Below, one piece after another: positions 1 to 6,976 of a DNA stretch of 24,629 bases (within the stretch, counting starts at the first letter, position 1; every line of letters begins with the position of its first letter). The notes beneath the pieces are model-generated. The model made no database searches, was not told where the DNA came from, and worked only from the letters and a program-made list of their open reading frames with translations. The position numbers and the translations under genes are program-made. The DNA lies in the IMG/VR virus record IMGVR_UViG_3300031673_000457, positions 1-24,629 of that record, one strand, 5' to 3'. The DNA is from a virus.

Positions 1-2
1 TT

Positions 3-98
3 AAGATTGACGCATATAGCCTGTTAAGCGGAATGCGTGATCAGGGTCGTACAGGGTTAACAGGGTTAAAACAGACGGTTTGGCCTACGTCGAATTAA
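3..98 (+). CDS. possible 3' end of an upstream gene (partial)
   Basis: An open frame enters from the left edge and runs 31 codons to a TAA at 96-98. The last residues read ...GRTGLTGLKQTVWPTSN. I see no domain in so short a piece. The Gly-Thr-Gly-Leu periodicity is produced by the repeated CAGGGT units described separately, so the frame could be open by chance. Phage VapE/primase-type genes can end in similar Thr-Gly-rich tails, but that is only a loose resemblance. Low confidence. Confidence 0.25.
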   Translation, partial: KIDAYSLLSGMRDQGRTGLTGLKQTVWPTSN

Positions 99-188
99 AG
101 ACGTACACTCGTTCGTCTCGCACCCGTCACTTAAAATCCTTATTTTTTATAGGGAGTCCATTTTCCGTCACGACCCTGTACGACCCTG
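42..188. repeat. 15-bp perfect inverted repeat built from CAGGGT units
   Basis: Bases 42-56 (CAGGGTCGTACAGGG) are the exact reverse complement of 174-188. The arms are about 117 bases apart. Each arm contains CAGGGT/ACCCTG units spaced roughly 10 bases apart: CAGGGT at 42 and 52, a third near 61, and ACCCTG-type units at 173-178 and 183-188. Helical-turn spacing and inverted arrangement suggest a protein binding region such as an operator, a replication-initiator site or a recombination site. The long spacing argues against a terminator. Function is inferred only. Confidence 0.6.
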
Positions 189-311
189 CAACCAGTTTAA
201 GATCGCCAGCGTAAAACGTATTTCAGAGATGAATTGGATCGAATCTCCTAACGGTACAACCGGTTGAGACCCCGATCGGAGCTAGAACGATAAAGATTTG
301 AGGTGATCGAG
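99..311. other. non-coding region upstream of the first complete gene
   Basis: I find no convincing gene here; the short open frames on both strands lack ribosome binding sites. It contains the right arm of the inverted repeat, an AT-rich patch around 131-152, and just before 312 a strong Shine-Dalgarno sequence GAGGTGATC (300-308) that matches the extended 16S anti-SD. A promoter for the following + strand genes may lie here, but no -35/-10 pair is good enough to call. Confidence 0.4.
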
Positions 312-893
312 ATGAGAAAAATAAAACAACAAGCCGCAGCCACCACGCCTGCGCCAACCCCCCTGTTTGATGTCCCCTCGCCACCGCATACGCCACGGGT
401 TCAACCGCCATTGTCCACCTGCGGGCTTCATCTCGCGCCGGAGGAATTGCCCTACGCCGTATACATCCACCCCGACGCGCCAGGGGAAGTTGGCTTTTGG
501 ACTATCTGCCTACCTGGCGTATCCGATACGAGGGCTAACCAAGATTCCGCGCTTTGGCTAACGGCGATCGATAAAACACGTGTAAAGGACCACGAGCTAT
601 ATCTAGCCTTGCGGCAATTAAGGGCATGGGGCTGCCTGTTCGGCTGGACGCCGACAGGCATGCTGAAACTCAATTGGCGCGGATGCCTAAAAAACGTTCC
701 CGCGATGGAGTGCTCCACGGGGCACATGATGGAGGTTTTGGCGCGGAACCAAAAGACAATGATAGGCGTGCCCGAGAGCCAGCACGCTCGGCTGGTGACG
801 CTGTTGGAACGGTATCTCGAGCCGTTTCGGGAAAAGATGCTGTCACTATTCCGGGAAATCGTGGCCGGGTGGCCGGAGGAAGCAAGATGGTGA
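312..893 (+). CDS. hypothetical phage protein, 193 aa
   Basis: I do not recognise the family. The start is ATG 312, six bases after GAGGTG (300-305); a GTG at 303 lies inside that Shine-Dalgarno sequence and is less likely. The N-terminal 45 residues are Pro/Ala-rich and look disordered. The rest has a mixed alpha/beta look with two Trp/Gly-rich stretches (LRAWGCLFGWTP, LKLNWRGC) and a helical C-terminal end. There is no signal peptide or membrane segment. It overlaps the methyltransferase gene by 7 bases, so the two are probably translationally coupled. A role in DNA modification or late regulation is possible from context only. Confidence 0.7.
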   Translation: MRKIKQQAAATTPAPTPLFDVPSPPHTPRVQPPLSTCGLHLAPEELPYAVYIHPDAPGEVGFWTICLPGVSDTRANQDSALWLTAIDKTRVKDHELYLALRQLRAWGCLFGWTPTGMLKLNWRGCLKNVPAMECSTGHMMEVLARNQKTMIGVPESQHARLVTLLERYLEPFREKMLSLFREIVAGWPEEARW

Positions 894-1600
894 CGAAGAT
901 CGGCAACCAAAAACCTGCTTTACTCGATCTCTTCTGCGGTGCCGGCGGCGCGGCCATGGGGTACTACCGGGCAGGGTTCGATGTGGTCGGCGTGGATAAC
1001 CGTCCCATGCCGCGCTATCCATTTGAATTCCGTCAGGCCGACGCGCTGGAATTCCTCGCGGAGCACGGGCGGGAGTTTGATGCGATACATGCGAGTCCGC
1101 CGTGTCAGGCGTATAGCGTTTTGCGTCGAGCCAACCCCGATGCTGAGTATCCAGACCTGATTGGACCAATCCGCGAGTTACTTACGCAGACAGGACTGCC
1201 ATGGGTAATAGAAAATGTCCCAGGGGCTCCACTCCGGCATTCAATCATATTGTGCGGGTCGATGTTCGGGCTTGGTTCAGGCGAACGTCAATTGCGTCGG
1301 CATCGCCTGTTCGAGACGAATTTCCCTGTTTTGCAGCAGGCCATCTGTCGGCATCAAGGCGAGGCGATCGGCGTCTACGGAGGAGGACCGACCGGGCGTT
1401 ATACATTCGAAAATGGCGCGAAAAAGGACTACTACAACCGCAGAGGCGGATATCAAGGACGCATCGACGAGAAGCGCGAGGCCATGGGGATTGATTGGAT
1501 GACAGGCCGGGAACTTTCCCAAGCCATCCCCCCGGCCTATACGGAATTCATCGGCAAACAATTGTTTGATTACTTAAAGGGACGTGATCTCATTGCTTAA
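887..1600 (+). CDS. phage C5 DNA cytosine methyltransferase, 237 aa
   Basis: It transfers a methyl group from S-adenosylmethionine to C5 of cytosine, probably to protect phage DNA from host restriction. Motifs in order: motif I LDLFCGAGG (residues 13-21), motif IV SPPCQ with catalytic Cys73, motif VI ENV (109-111), motif VIII QLRRHR (135-140), and a closing AIPPAYTEFIG segment (213-223) like motif X. The target-recognition part between VIII and X is short, as in compact phage enzymes. The start is ATG 887 behind GGAGG (875-879), inside the end of the previous gene; the frame stays open upstream to 626, but motif I begins close after 887 and the upstream stretch is antiparallel to nothing recognisable. 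It overlaps the following transglycosylase gene by 17 bases. The target site cannot be read from sequence. Confidence 0.93.
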   Translation: MVTKIGNQKPALLDLFCGAGGAAMGYYRAGFDVVGVDNRPMPRYPFEFRQADALEFLAEHGREFDAIHASPPCQAYSVLRRANPDAEYPDLIGPIRELLTQTGLPWVIENVPGAPLRHSIILCGSMFGLGSGERQLRRHRLFETNFPVLQQAICRHQGEAIGVYGGGPTGRYTFENGAKKDYYNRRGGYQGRIDEKREAMGIDWMTGRELSQAIPPAYTEFIGKQLFDYLKGRDLIA

Positions 1601-2327
1601 ACCATCCCCCACTTGGATGCTATTGTTTATCCTGGCCGTAATTATCATTTTGAAATGCTTTGACGCCGGCGTGCCCTCATGGACAACATCTATTGCCCCT
1701 CCCGCGGGCGTGACGCCCGCTACTAATGCCGAATCCAAGATCTGGTGGCCTCCTCCCGATGACGCCGGCCGCGCGTGGGAGATTGCCAACGATTGCCTAA
1801 CTAGCGCTTACCGGATCGTTCATGGCGGCGAACAGCCGCTAATGGAACGGTTTATCGTTTTGAACGCGATCTGGCGGACGAGATATATCATTTACGAAGC
1901 AGCGCCGATGGCATTTCAACGGCGGCCTACGATGAGTTTCCTTTTCTATGTAGCCGTCATCGCGGGAGAATCCGGAGGCGATCCATCGGCGATAGGATAC
2001 CGGCGGGATCGGGCCGGACGGCTAATTCGTGATACCCAAGGAAGACCGATTCCCGATGACTTTGGACTACCTCAACTTAATACGGTCACGCTGACGGCGC
2101 TTGGAATTAAGGACTGGCCCGACCCCTACGAAACAGCCGTCGGCGGCGCTTATTGGCTGGCCGGCCGGCTAAGGACCTTTGGCGATATCCGCCAGGCGGT
2201 CTGGGCGTACAACGCAGGCGAACAGTCTGTAAGAATCGGGTACATGCCGGGCCGGACAAGGGACTATCTGGCCGGGGTCCTTAACAGATATGACAGGATG
2301 AGGAGGTTATTGGATGCGGAGAATTAA
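1584..2327 (+). CDS. membrane-anchored lytic transglycosylase (SLT family), 247 aa
   Basis: It cleaves the glycan strand of peptidoglycan between MurNAc and GlcNAc. One hydrophobic segment (residues about 11-25, WMLLFILAVIIILK) should anchor or export the protein; the catalytic domain follows from about residue 110. Visible SLT motifs are AGESGGDPSA with catalytic Glu129, GLPQL (161-165) where many members have GLMQ, and AYNAGE (208-213). The start is uncertain: GTG 1584 sits very close to its AAAGGGA; TTG 1593 is better spaced. It overlaps the methyltransferase by 17 bases and the next gene by 14. Its place upstream of terminase rather than in a lysis cassette or tail is unusual; it could act in host lysis or help DNA entry. 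No holin is evident nearby. Confidence 0.88.
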   Translation: MISLLKPSPTWMLLFILAVIIILKCFDAGVPSWTTSIAPPAGVTPATNAESKIWWPPPDDAGRAWEIANDCLTSAYRIVHGGEQPLMERFIVLNAIWRTRYIIYEAAPMAFQRRPTMSFLFYVAVIAGESGGDPSAIGYRRDRAGRLIRDTQGRPIPDDFGLPQLNTVTLTALGIKDWPDPYETAVGGAYWLAGRLRTFGDIRQAVWAYNAGEQSVRIGYMPGRTRDYLAGVLNRYDRMRRLLDAEN

Positions 2328-2601
2328 GGTCGCCAATATAGGGCAGGGAAAATATATAACCTACAAAGAAAAATATTGCGGTCCCAGGTTAAAAGGTATT
2401 AGCTATCAAATTTACTTTGTTTGTGCTACTTGTGGCAAAGACCAGCAATACAAGACAGTTGGTAGCCCGCGGCGGATTAGGCCGAAATGTATTGTTTGCC
2501 GCCGGTGCGGATCGGCGTTTGGTCCAGTGTTCACTTGGAGGCAACGAAGGATTCTTTGGAGGTGGCGTAGGTGGGCGAAGAAGAAGTTGTCTATCGCGTA
2601 A
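2314..2601 (+). CDS. small zinc-ribbon-like protein, 95 aa
   Basis: The start is ATG 2314 seven bases after AGGAGG (2301-2306), overlapping the transglycosylase end. Two Cys pairs, CATC (residues about 37-40) and CIVCRRC (about 59-65), are spaced like a zinc ribbon. The C-terminal third is extremely Arg/Lys/Trp-rich (WRQRRILWRWRRWAKKK), which suggests nucleic-acid binding. No family was recognised. It overlaps the HAD-like gene by 31 bases in another frame, where the strong GGAGG of that gene lies inside this Arg-rich tail. That means part of the tail composition is imposed by the neighbour's signals. A real gene is likely but function is unknown. Confidence 0.65.
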   Translation: MRRIKVANIGQGKYITYKEKYCGPRLKGISYQIYFVCATCGKDQQYKTVGSPRRIRPKCIVCRRCGSAFGPVFTWRQRRILWRWRRWAKKKLSIA

Positions 2602-3005
2602 ACGACGACCAGCGTCGGCCTGTTATCGCCGTAGACTTCGATGGTGTGATTGTGCAGAACGCTTTTCCTGAAATAGGTAAAATAAATAATATGGTTATTA
2701 TCTGCCTGGAGTACCTCCATGATGCCGGCTGGTACATCATCTTGTGGACCTGCCGCGGGGGTTCCGATCTGCGCGACGCGGTGCTCTTTATGTATGAGCG
2801 CCATATCCCGTTCGACACGGTCAACAATCACGCGCCATGGCACCAGCCGGAGGACTACGGGCATTTGCCGGGGGAGTATGGGCCGTGCGTTAAAATCACC
2901 GCCGATATTTACCTGGACGATAAAGCGATCCGATATGGTAAAGAAGGATGGCTCGCGGCACTAATAAGGGAGGCTCATCAATATCAACTAAAAGGAGGTG
3001 AGTAG
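2571..3005 (+). CDS. HAD-like phosphatase, 144 aa
   Basis: Haloacid dehalogenase-fold hydrolases remove phosphate through an aspartyl-phosphate intermediate. Motif I is VDFDGVIV with Asp22 (nucleophile) and Asp24. Motif II is the Thr of WTCR (Thr60). A Lys (Lys108) precedes the acidic motif IV, DIYLDD (Asp116, Asp117), which binds magnesium. Length and the short cap match the small stand-alone HAD proteins common in phages. The start is GTG 2571, eight bases after GGAGG (2558-2562). Substrate is unknown; roles in nucleotide or DNA-end phosphate removal are possible. It ends two bases before the Shine-Dalgarno-guided TTG start of the next gene. Confidence 0.85.
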   Translation: MGEEEVVYRVNDDQRRPVIAVDFDGVIVQNAFPEIGKINNMVIICLEYLHDAGWYIILWTCRGGSDLRDAVLFMYERHIPFDTVNNHAPWHQPEDYGHLPGEYGPCVKITADIYLDDKAIRYGKEGWLAALIREAHQYQLKGGE

Positions 3006-3006
3006 C

Positions 3007-3258
3007 TTGTTTGGCCGAAAAACGAAAGAAAATAAAGAGCTACGTAGCAGATTAATCGATTGGGTGGACCAAGCGGATGTTGCTTGGAGAGCGGGGTTGT
3101 TAGTCGCGCGGCAGTCCGCCGTCTGCCCTCTGCCCGGAGACCGTTTGGTTCCCTGCGACGGAATCGGCAATTCAGGGACCTCTTGCGCGGAATGCAGAAT
3201 GCAGGCAGCGCAACGCGCCATCCGGCGAGAGGACAACCGGTTAAGGAGGACATCCTAA
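3007..3258 (+). CDS. small hypothetical protein, 83 aa
   Basis: The start chosen is TTG 3007, eight bases after AAAGGAGG (2991-2998). An in-frame GTG at 2998 overlaps that site and is rejected. The protein is basic with a charged helical N-terminus (FGRKTKENKELRSRL), a central region with two Pro-Cys segments, and a C-x2-C pair (CAEC). It may bind a metal but has too few Cys for a full ribbon. No family was recognised. It overlaps the next gene by one base (TAATG). Confidence 0.6.
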   Translation: MFGRKTKENKELRSRLIDWVDQADVAWRAGLLVARQSAVCPLPGDRLVPCDGIGNSGTSCAECRMQAAQRAIRREDNRLRRTS

Positions 3259-3485
3259 TGTCTTTATTAAGAAGCATTCCATCAATGAAGGGAATCTGTT
3301 TTCCCGCGAACCATCCAAAAACGTGTTCTATTCAGCGCTGCCGATGGTGCGCGGTGTTTAGAACTGTGTACCTAGTGGATAGGCACGGCAAACAGGTTCC
3401 GATGACGAGAGATATGTGCTGGATACATGGGCTAAAGTTCGCTGAAAAACATCACCTCGACAAATGGGTGGCCAAGTCCGCATGA
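3258..3485 (+). CDS. small Cys/His-rich protein, 75 aa
   Basis: The start is ATG 3258 behind AAGGAGGA (3243-3250). The frame is open further upstream (to 3060), but that part lies over the previous gene. Cys and His residues (KGICF, HPKTCSIQRCRWC, DMCWIHG, EKHH) suggest a small zinc-binding fold. I do not recognise the family. Its stop overlaps the following RusA-like gene in an ATGA arrangement, so the two are probably coupled. Confidence 0.65.
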   Translation: MSLLRSIPSMKGICFPANHPKTCSIQRCRWCAVFRTVYLVDRHGKQVPMTRDMCWIHGLKFAEKHHLDKWVAKSA

Positions 3486-4045
3486 CCGCGCCGCGATGGA
3501 CCCCCAACCAGGTCCGCGAACATTACCGGCGGCTTGGCCGTCCCGTCCCTGGCCGGGTGGAAAAAGAACTAGGGATGAAGAACAAACGTCCGGCGGGACA
3601 AACACAGGCGGGACACGAAATAAGGTTCTACGACATTGAACCGGGGGAGTTGGTCATTAAATTGCCGTTCACTTACCAAAGCCGGAACATTGATGACGCA
3701 ATGAACGTTTTCGCACGTAACAATAGCCGAAAAGCGTATCGGGCATTAGTCCAGCACTATCTACAGAGCCAAGGCGTCCGCGCCTTTAGGTCCCGAGTGA
3801 CGCTTCAAGCAATTTTATATGTTCGGTACAACCGAAACAGAGATGATGACGATTGGAGCTATAAAAACCTGGCGGATGCGTTAAAGGGATGGGTGTTCGT
3901 GGATGACTGTCAAAAGTATGTCCGGATGTTGCCGCCAGAGTTCGTGGTCGTGGGGCGGGAGGGGAAGGAGAAGACCGTGGTGATGATGAAACCTATTAAA
4001 AATGAGGACGTGAAAACAGGATGGCCATTGATAAAATTAGGGTAA
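3482..4045 (+). CDS. RusA-like Holliday junction resolvase, 187 aa
   Basis: RusA-family enzymes cut four-way DNA junctions; phages use them to resolve recombination or replication intermediates before packaging. The C-terminal half carries the signature: a run of Asp (residues 121-124) then Lys128, Asp132 (DALKG) and a final VDD (140-142), matching the D-x-DN-x-x-K-x-x-x-D and DD pattern. The N-terminal 40 residues (RWTPNQVREHYRRLG) are a basic extension outside the core. The start chosen is ATG 3482, overlapping the previous stop as ATGA; ATG 3464 is in frame but has no ribosome binding site. The exact residues aligning with RusA Asp70/Asp72/Asp91 cannot be fixed by eye. Confidence 0.82.
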   Translation: MTAPRWTPNQVREHYRRLGRPVPGRVEKELGMKNKRPAGQTQAGHEIRFYDIEPGELVIKLPFTYQSRNIDDAMNVFARNNSRKAYRALVQHYLQSQGVRAFRSRVTLQAILYVRYNRNRDDDDWSYKNLADALKGWVFVDDCQKYVRMLPPEFVVVGREGKEKTVVMMKPIKNEDVKTGWPLIKLG

Positions 4046-4075
4046 CGATTCGCAGGGCTAGAAAGGATATAAAAC

Positions 4076-4555
4076 ATGCCTGACACACCCGTCTGCCCCA
4101 TCTGCTCAACTACTAACGTTAAATATCTCCTTCTTCGCCAGTCCCACGCCAATGGCGGATGGAGATGCCCCCACTGCCTGCTAGCTTTCCCCCATCCGCC
4201 AGGCGCCGCGGAATTAAAACGCTGTCCCGAGTGCGCACGGCGGGGACGGATACAAGTGTTGTCCCGGCTGGACTGGGGGTGGCAGTGGTGCCCGGTCTGC
4301 AACTACTCGGAGCAGGTCCTGACGGCTGAGCAGATGGGGTTGGTATTGTCGTTAAAACGAAAAGCGGTCGGGGGATGTTATGGGGAATATGATGCCCGAT
4401 CGGGGGGGGGGACTGGTGGAGGAAATAGGCCGGGGGGTAAAAAAGGCCGTAAGGGCAAGCCCGGACGTAAGAGGATGCGTCCGCTACACCTGGACTCGCA
4501 CGAAGGGTATAATAAAGCGCTCATTCAGCGGAATAAGGACAAAAACCGATCTTGA
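4076..4555 (+). CDS. zinc-ribbon protein with low-complexity basic tail, 159 aa
   Basis: The start is ATG 4076 behind AAAGGA. The first 85 residues carry four paired-Cys knuckles, CPIC, CPHC, CPEC and CPVC, arranged as two zinc ribbons in tandem. These are typical of nucleic-acid or protein-binding adaptors and would fit a late transcription regulator just upstream of the packaging genes, but that is inference. A homopolymer of ten G (4402-4411) lies at about residue 110, after which the frame becomes Gly/Lys/Arg-rich (KKGRKGKPGRKR). The tail may be genuine or the product of an indel in the G tract, because another frame is also open there (see 4380-4577). Confidence 0.7.
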   Translation: MPDTPVCPICSTTNVKYLLLRQSHANGGWRCPHCLLAFPHPPGAAELKRCPECARRGRIQVLSRLDWGWQWCPVCNYSEQVLTAEQMGLVLSLKRKAVGGCYGEYDARSGGGTGGGNRPGGKKGRKGKPGRKRMRPLHLDSHEGYNKALIQRNKDKNRS

Positions 4556-4577
4556 ATTTACCCTCTTGGGTGTGTAA
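4380..4577 (+). CDS. alternative-frame small ORF across a G10 tract (uncertain)
   Basis: A 65-codon frame overlaps the 3' end of the zinc-ribbon gene in the +1 frame. Its composition after the G tract (LVEEIGRGVKKAVRAS...) looks at least as protein-like as the annotated frame. It could be a separate small gene (weak GGGGGA before ATG 4380), the true C-terminus of the zinc-ribbon protein reached after slippage on ten G, or a non-coding coincidence. Confidence 0.3.
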   Translation: MGNMMPDRGGGLVEEIGRGVKKAVRASPDVRGCVRYTWTRTKGIIKRSFSGIRTKTDLEFTLLGV

Positions 4578-4661
4578 TACTGGGATCACTCGTATGCTTA
4601 CCATTTGGCAATAATACCCATCCGATCTTAGGGATATAAGATCTTGATCTGCTTTTTAAGG

Positions 4662-4687
4662 GACGCCTGTCAGGGCGTCTCTTTTGT
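4662..4687 (+). terminator. rho-independent terminator before terminase genes
   Basis: Stem GACGCC (4662-4667) pairs with GGCGTC (4674-4679) around a six-base loop, followed by TCTTTTGTT. It separates the accessory block from the packaging genes. The 130-base gap 4578-4710 otherwise shows no gene. Confidence 0.75.
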
Positions 4688-4710
4688 TGCAACCGATTGG
4701 AGGGAGGAGG

Positions 4711-5640
4711 ATGCCAAGGGATTGCGGCTACGACTGGGCGGCGGTACGGCGCAGGTACGAGGTTGCAGATAAGTCCGTGACATTGGACGTAGTTGCATCC
4801 GAGTTCGGCATCCCTTTGGGGAGCGTGAAGGCGCGAAAGGCGCGGGCGAAGATACGGGGGGACGATTGGGTAAAGGGTGGCGCGAAGGTTGCGTCTAGGA
4901 AAGATGCGGCTAAGCGGGTTGCCAGATCGACAGATGCAACGCCTGAAGCAACTAAAAAATCGAAACCGAATCATGATAAGCCCGAATGCGGCGGACGGAC
5001 CCACCAGGAGGATAAGCACCCTTGCCATCGTCCTGCTGGATGGGGGACCGATCATCCAGGAACGGGCAAGTGTAAACTTCATGGAGGGTGCGCCCGGGGC
5101 AAACCGGGCAACAGGAATGCAGTCACCACGGGCGAGAGCCTGGCGGTTTATCTTGACGTGCTTACCGAGAAGGAACGTCAGATATACCATAGTGTCATTA
5201 CGGACAAGTTGGTACAGCTAGATAGCGAGATCCGGCTGTGCGAGTTCCGCGAACGTTGGATGCTGAACCGGATTACGGAACTTCGCGAGGCTGAGTACAC
5301 CAAAGTTGGCTATACCGAGGAAGAAGAGACAATTGCAGTCGACCCGGCATCGTATAAAGCCAAGCCTGTTGAGAATAAAGAAGAGGAAAAGCGGGCACGG
5401 GAGGAAGGTTTAGTGCTAGTTAAGTCCGTCCATCAAGTTCGCGCTACTTATGAAGGAACCCTCGGCCAGATCCAAAATATAGAAGACGCTCTAACTCGAA
5501 TCCAGTCCCGAAAAGCCCGGTTACTCGATCTGAAGCATAAATTCGAGGGCGAGGACAAAGGAAACACAGACGCGGTGGCTGAATTCCTGTCCGCGTTAGA
5601 GGATAGGGTAAGCGAGGTATGGGATGATCACGCGGGCTAA
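4711..5640 (+). CDS. terS: terminase small subunit, 309 aa
   Basis: It recognises phage DNA and presents it to the large subunit for packaging. Evidence: position just before the large terminase, an N-terminal helix-turn-helix-like stretch (about residues 8-50, DWAAVRRRYEVADKS...VASEFGIPLGSVKAR), a central Cys/His segment (CGG..H, HPCHR, CKLHGG) ending in a Gly-Asn-rich KPGNRNAVTTGES stretch found in many small terminases, and a long charged helical C-terminus for oligomerisation. The start is ATG 4711, seven bases after GGAGG (4699-4703). The frame extends upstream to TTG 4684, but this is in the terminator T-run. It overlaps the large subunit by 17 bases. Confidence 0.85.
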   Translation: MPRDCGYDWAAVRRRYEVADKSVTLDVVASEFGIPLGSVKARKARAKIRGDDWVKGGAKVASRKDAAKRVARSTDATPEATKKSKPNHDKPECGGRTHQEDKHPCHRPAGWGTDHPGTGKCKLHGGCARGKPGNRNAVTTGESLAVYLDVLTEKERQIYHSVITDKLVQLDSEIRLCEFRERWMLNRITELREAEYTKVGYTEEEETIAVDPASYKAKPVENKEEEKRAREEGLVLVKSVHQVRATYEGTLGQIQNIEDALTRIQSRKARLLDLKHKFEGEDKGNTDAVAEFLSALEDRVSEVWDDHAG

Positions 5641-6964
5641 GATGTTTGTTCCATTTTCTGTTCAGCAGCGGAAAGTTCTCACCTGGTGGACGGATAAAAG
5701 TCCGCATAAAGATAAAGACGGCATCATCGCAGAGGGGAGCGTCCGAAGCGGTAAAACGATGCCTATGACTTTGTCGTTCGTTTTTTGGTCGTTGAAGACA
5801 CATCACGATCAGAACTTCATTGTGGGCGGCAAATCCATGGGCGCACTCAAGCGGAATGTTATTAAACCGTTAATAAGTATGATGGCCGCGTTAAAGGTGC
5901 CTGTTAAATATCATCGAAGCACGGATGATCCACATTTGATTATTGGCACGAATACCTACTACCTGTTTGGTGGCAACAACGAGGCTAGTCAAGATGTTAT
6001 CCAGGGGCTAACAGCGGCAGGATCGCTATTGGATGAGATCGCGCTTATGCCTGAAAATTTTGTCGAGCAAGTCTTAGCCCGCTGTTCGGTTGATAACTCG
6101 AGGCATTTTTGGAACTGTAATCCTGAGAATCCGCGCCATTTTATTAAGACTGAGTTTATTGACAAAGCGGAGGAGAAGCGGTTCCTGGTTCTGCACTTTA
6201 CGATGGATGACAACCCCTCATTGAGCCGGCGCGCGAAGGACAGGTTCAAACGGCTGTTCACGGGTTTGTTTTTTAAGAGGTTTATCCTAGGTCTTTGGTG
6301 CCTGGCTGAAGGCGCTATTTATGACATGTTCGACGAGGGCAAACACGTCATCCCAGCCAATAGGCAGGCCGAAATCTTGAAAAATGTTGTTATTATTTGG
6401 ACCGCCACAGATTACGGCACGGGCACCGTGCTGTGCCACGGCCTGTTCGGCATGGACCGTCAAGGCATCGTTTACCTGCTGCGGACGTCCTGGTGGGATG
6501 CCAAAGAACGGGGCAGGCAGAAAACCGACACGGAGTATGCGGAGGACTTGAAGCGGCTAGTCTCAGACGGCCAGGCGGCGCAGCTGGCCGCTACGCATAA
6601 CAAGCCGCTGTCCGTGACCTGCCACGTCATCCCAGACGACGCTCTGTCGTTCATCGCCCAGTGCCGCAAAACACCAGGGCTGGGCATGATTCGGATCTAC
6701 AAGCGTGAACCCGGTACGGTCTTGCAGGGCATTCGCCACCAGGCGAACCTGCTGGCCCAGGGCAAGTATTTCCTGTTCGCCGCGCGGGGTAACGAGCACG
6801 TCATATCAGAGTACGCGTCGTATGTCTGGGATCCAAAAGCGCAGGAGCGCGGCGAGGACGCGCCGCTGAAGCAGCACGACCATGGTAAGGATATGGAGCG
6901 GTATTCGTTGATGGCCATGGCGGAGAGTCCCGCCGGCCGGACCAGGAAGCCCGCTGGGTATTAG
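5624..6964 (+). CDS. terL: terminase large subunit, 446 aa
   Basis: This is the ATP-driven packaging motor and nuclease. ATPase: Walker A GSVRSGKT (residues 38-45), Walker B LLDE (135-138) with catalytic Glu138, and coupling motif NCNPENP (164-170). Nuclease (RNase H-like): first acidic residue in WTATDYGTG (Asp263), a middle acidic pair PDD (338-340), and a C-terminal DHGKDMERYSLM (about 419-430) with Asp423. Length is normal for the PBSX/Terminase_3-type family. The start is ATG 5624 behind GAGG (5614-5617), inside the small-subunit gene. An in-frame ATG at 5642 lacks a good site. Confidence 0.96.
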   Translation: MITRAKMFVPFSVQQRKVLTWWTDKSPHKDKDGIIAEGSVRSGKTMPMTLSFVFWSLKTHHDQNFIVGGKSMGALKRNVIKPLISMMAALKVPVKYHRSTDDPHLIIGTNTYYLFGGNNEASQDVIQGLTAAGSLLDEIALMPENFVEQVLARCSVDNSRHFWNCNPENPRHFIKTEFIDKAEEKRFLVLHFTMDDNPSLSRRAKDRFKRLFTGLFFKRFILGLWCLAEGAIYDMFDEGKHVIPANRQAEILKNVVIIWTATDYGTGTVLCHGLFGMDRQGIVYLLRTSWWDAKERGRQKTDTEYAEDLKRLVSDGQAAQLAATHNKPLSVTCHVIPDDALSFIAQCRKTPGLGMIRIYKREPGTVLQGIRHQANLLAQGKYFLFAARGNEHVISEYASYVWDPKAQERGEDAPLKQHDHGKDMERYSLMAMAESPAGRTRKPAGY

Positions 6965-6976
6965 GAGGTGGCTGAA

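Noticed and set aside
264-294. TTGAGA ... GATAAA as a promoter before the first gene
   Set aside because: 19-base spacing and a poor -10; not strong enough to call.
626-886. Upstream extension of the methyltransferase frame
   Set aside because: It lies over the preceding gene, has Arg/Ala-rich composition and no start signal; ATG 887 has GGAGG and lies just before motif I.
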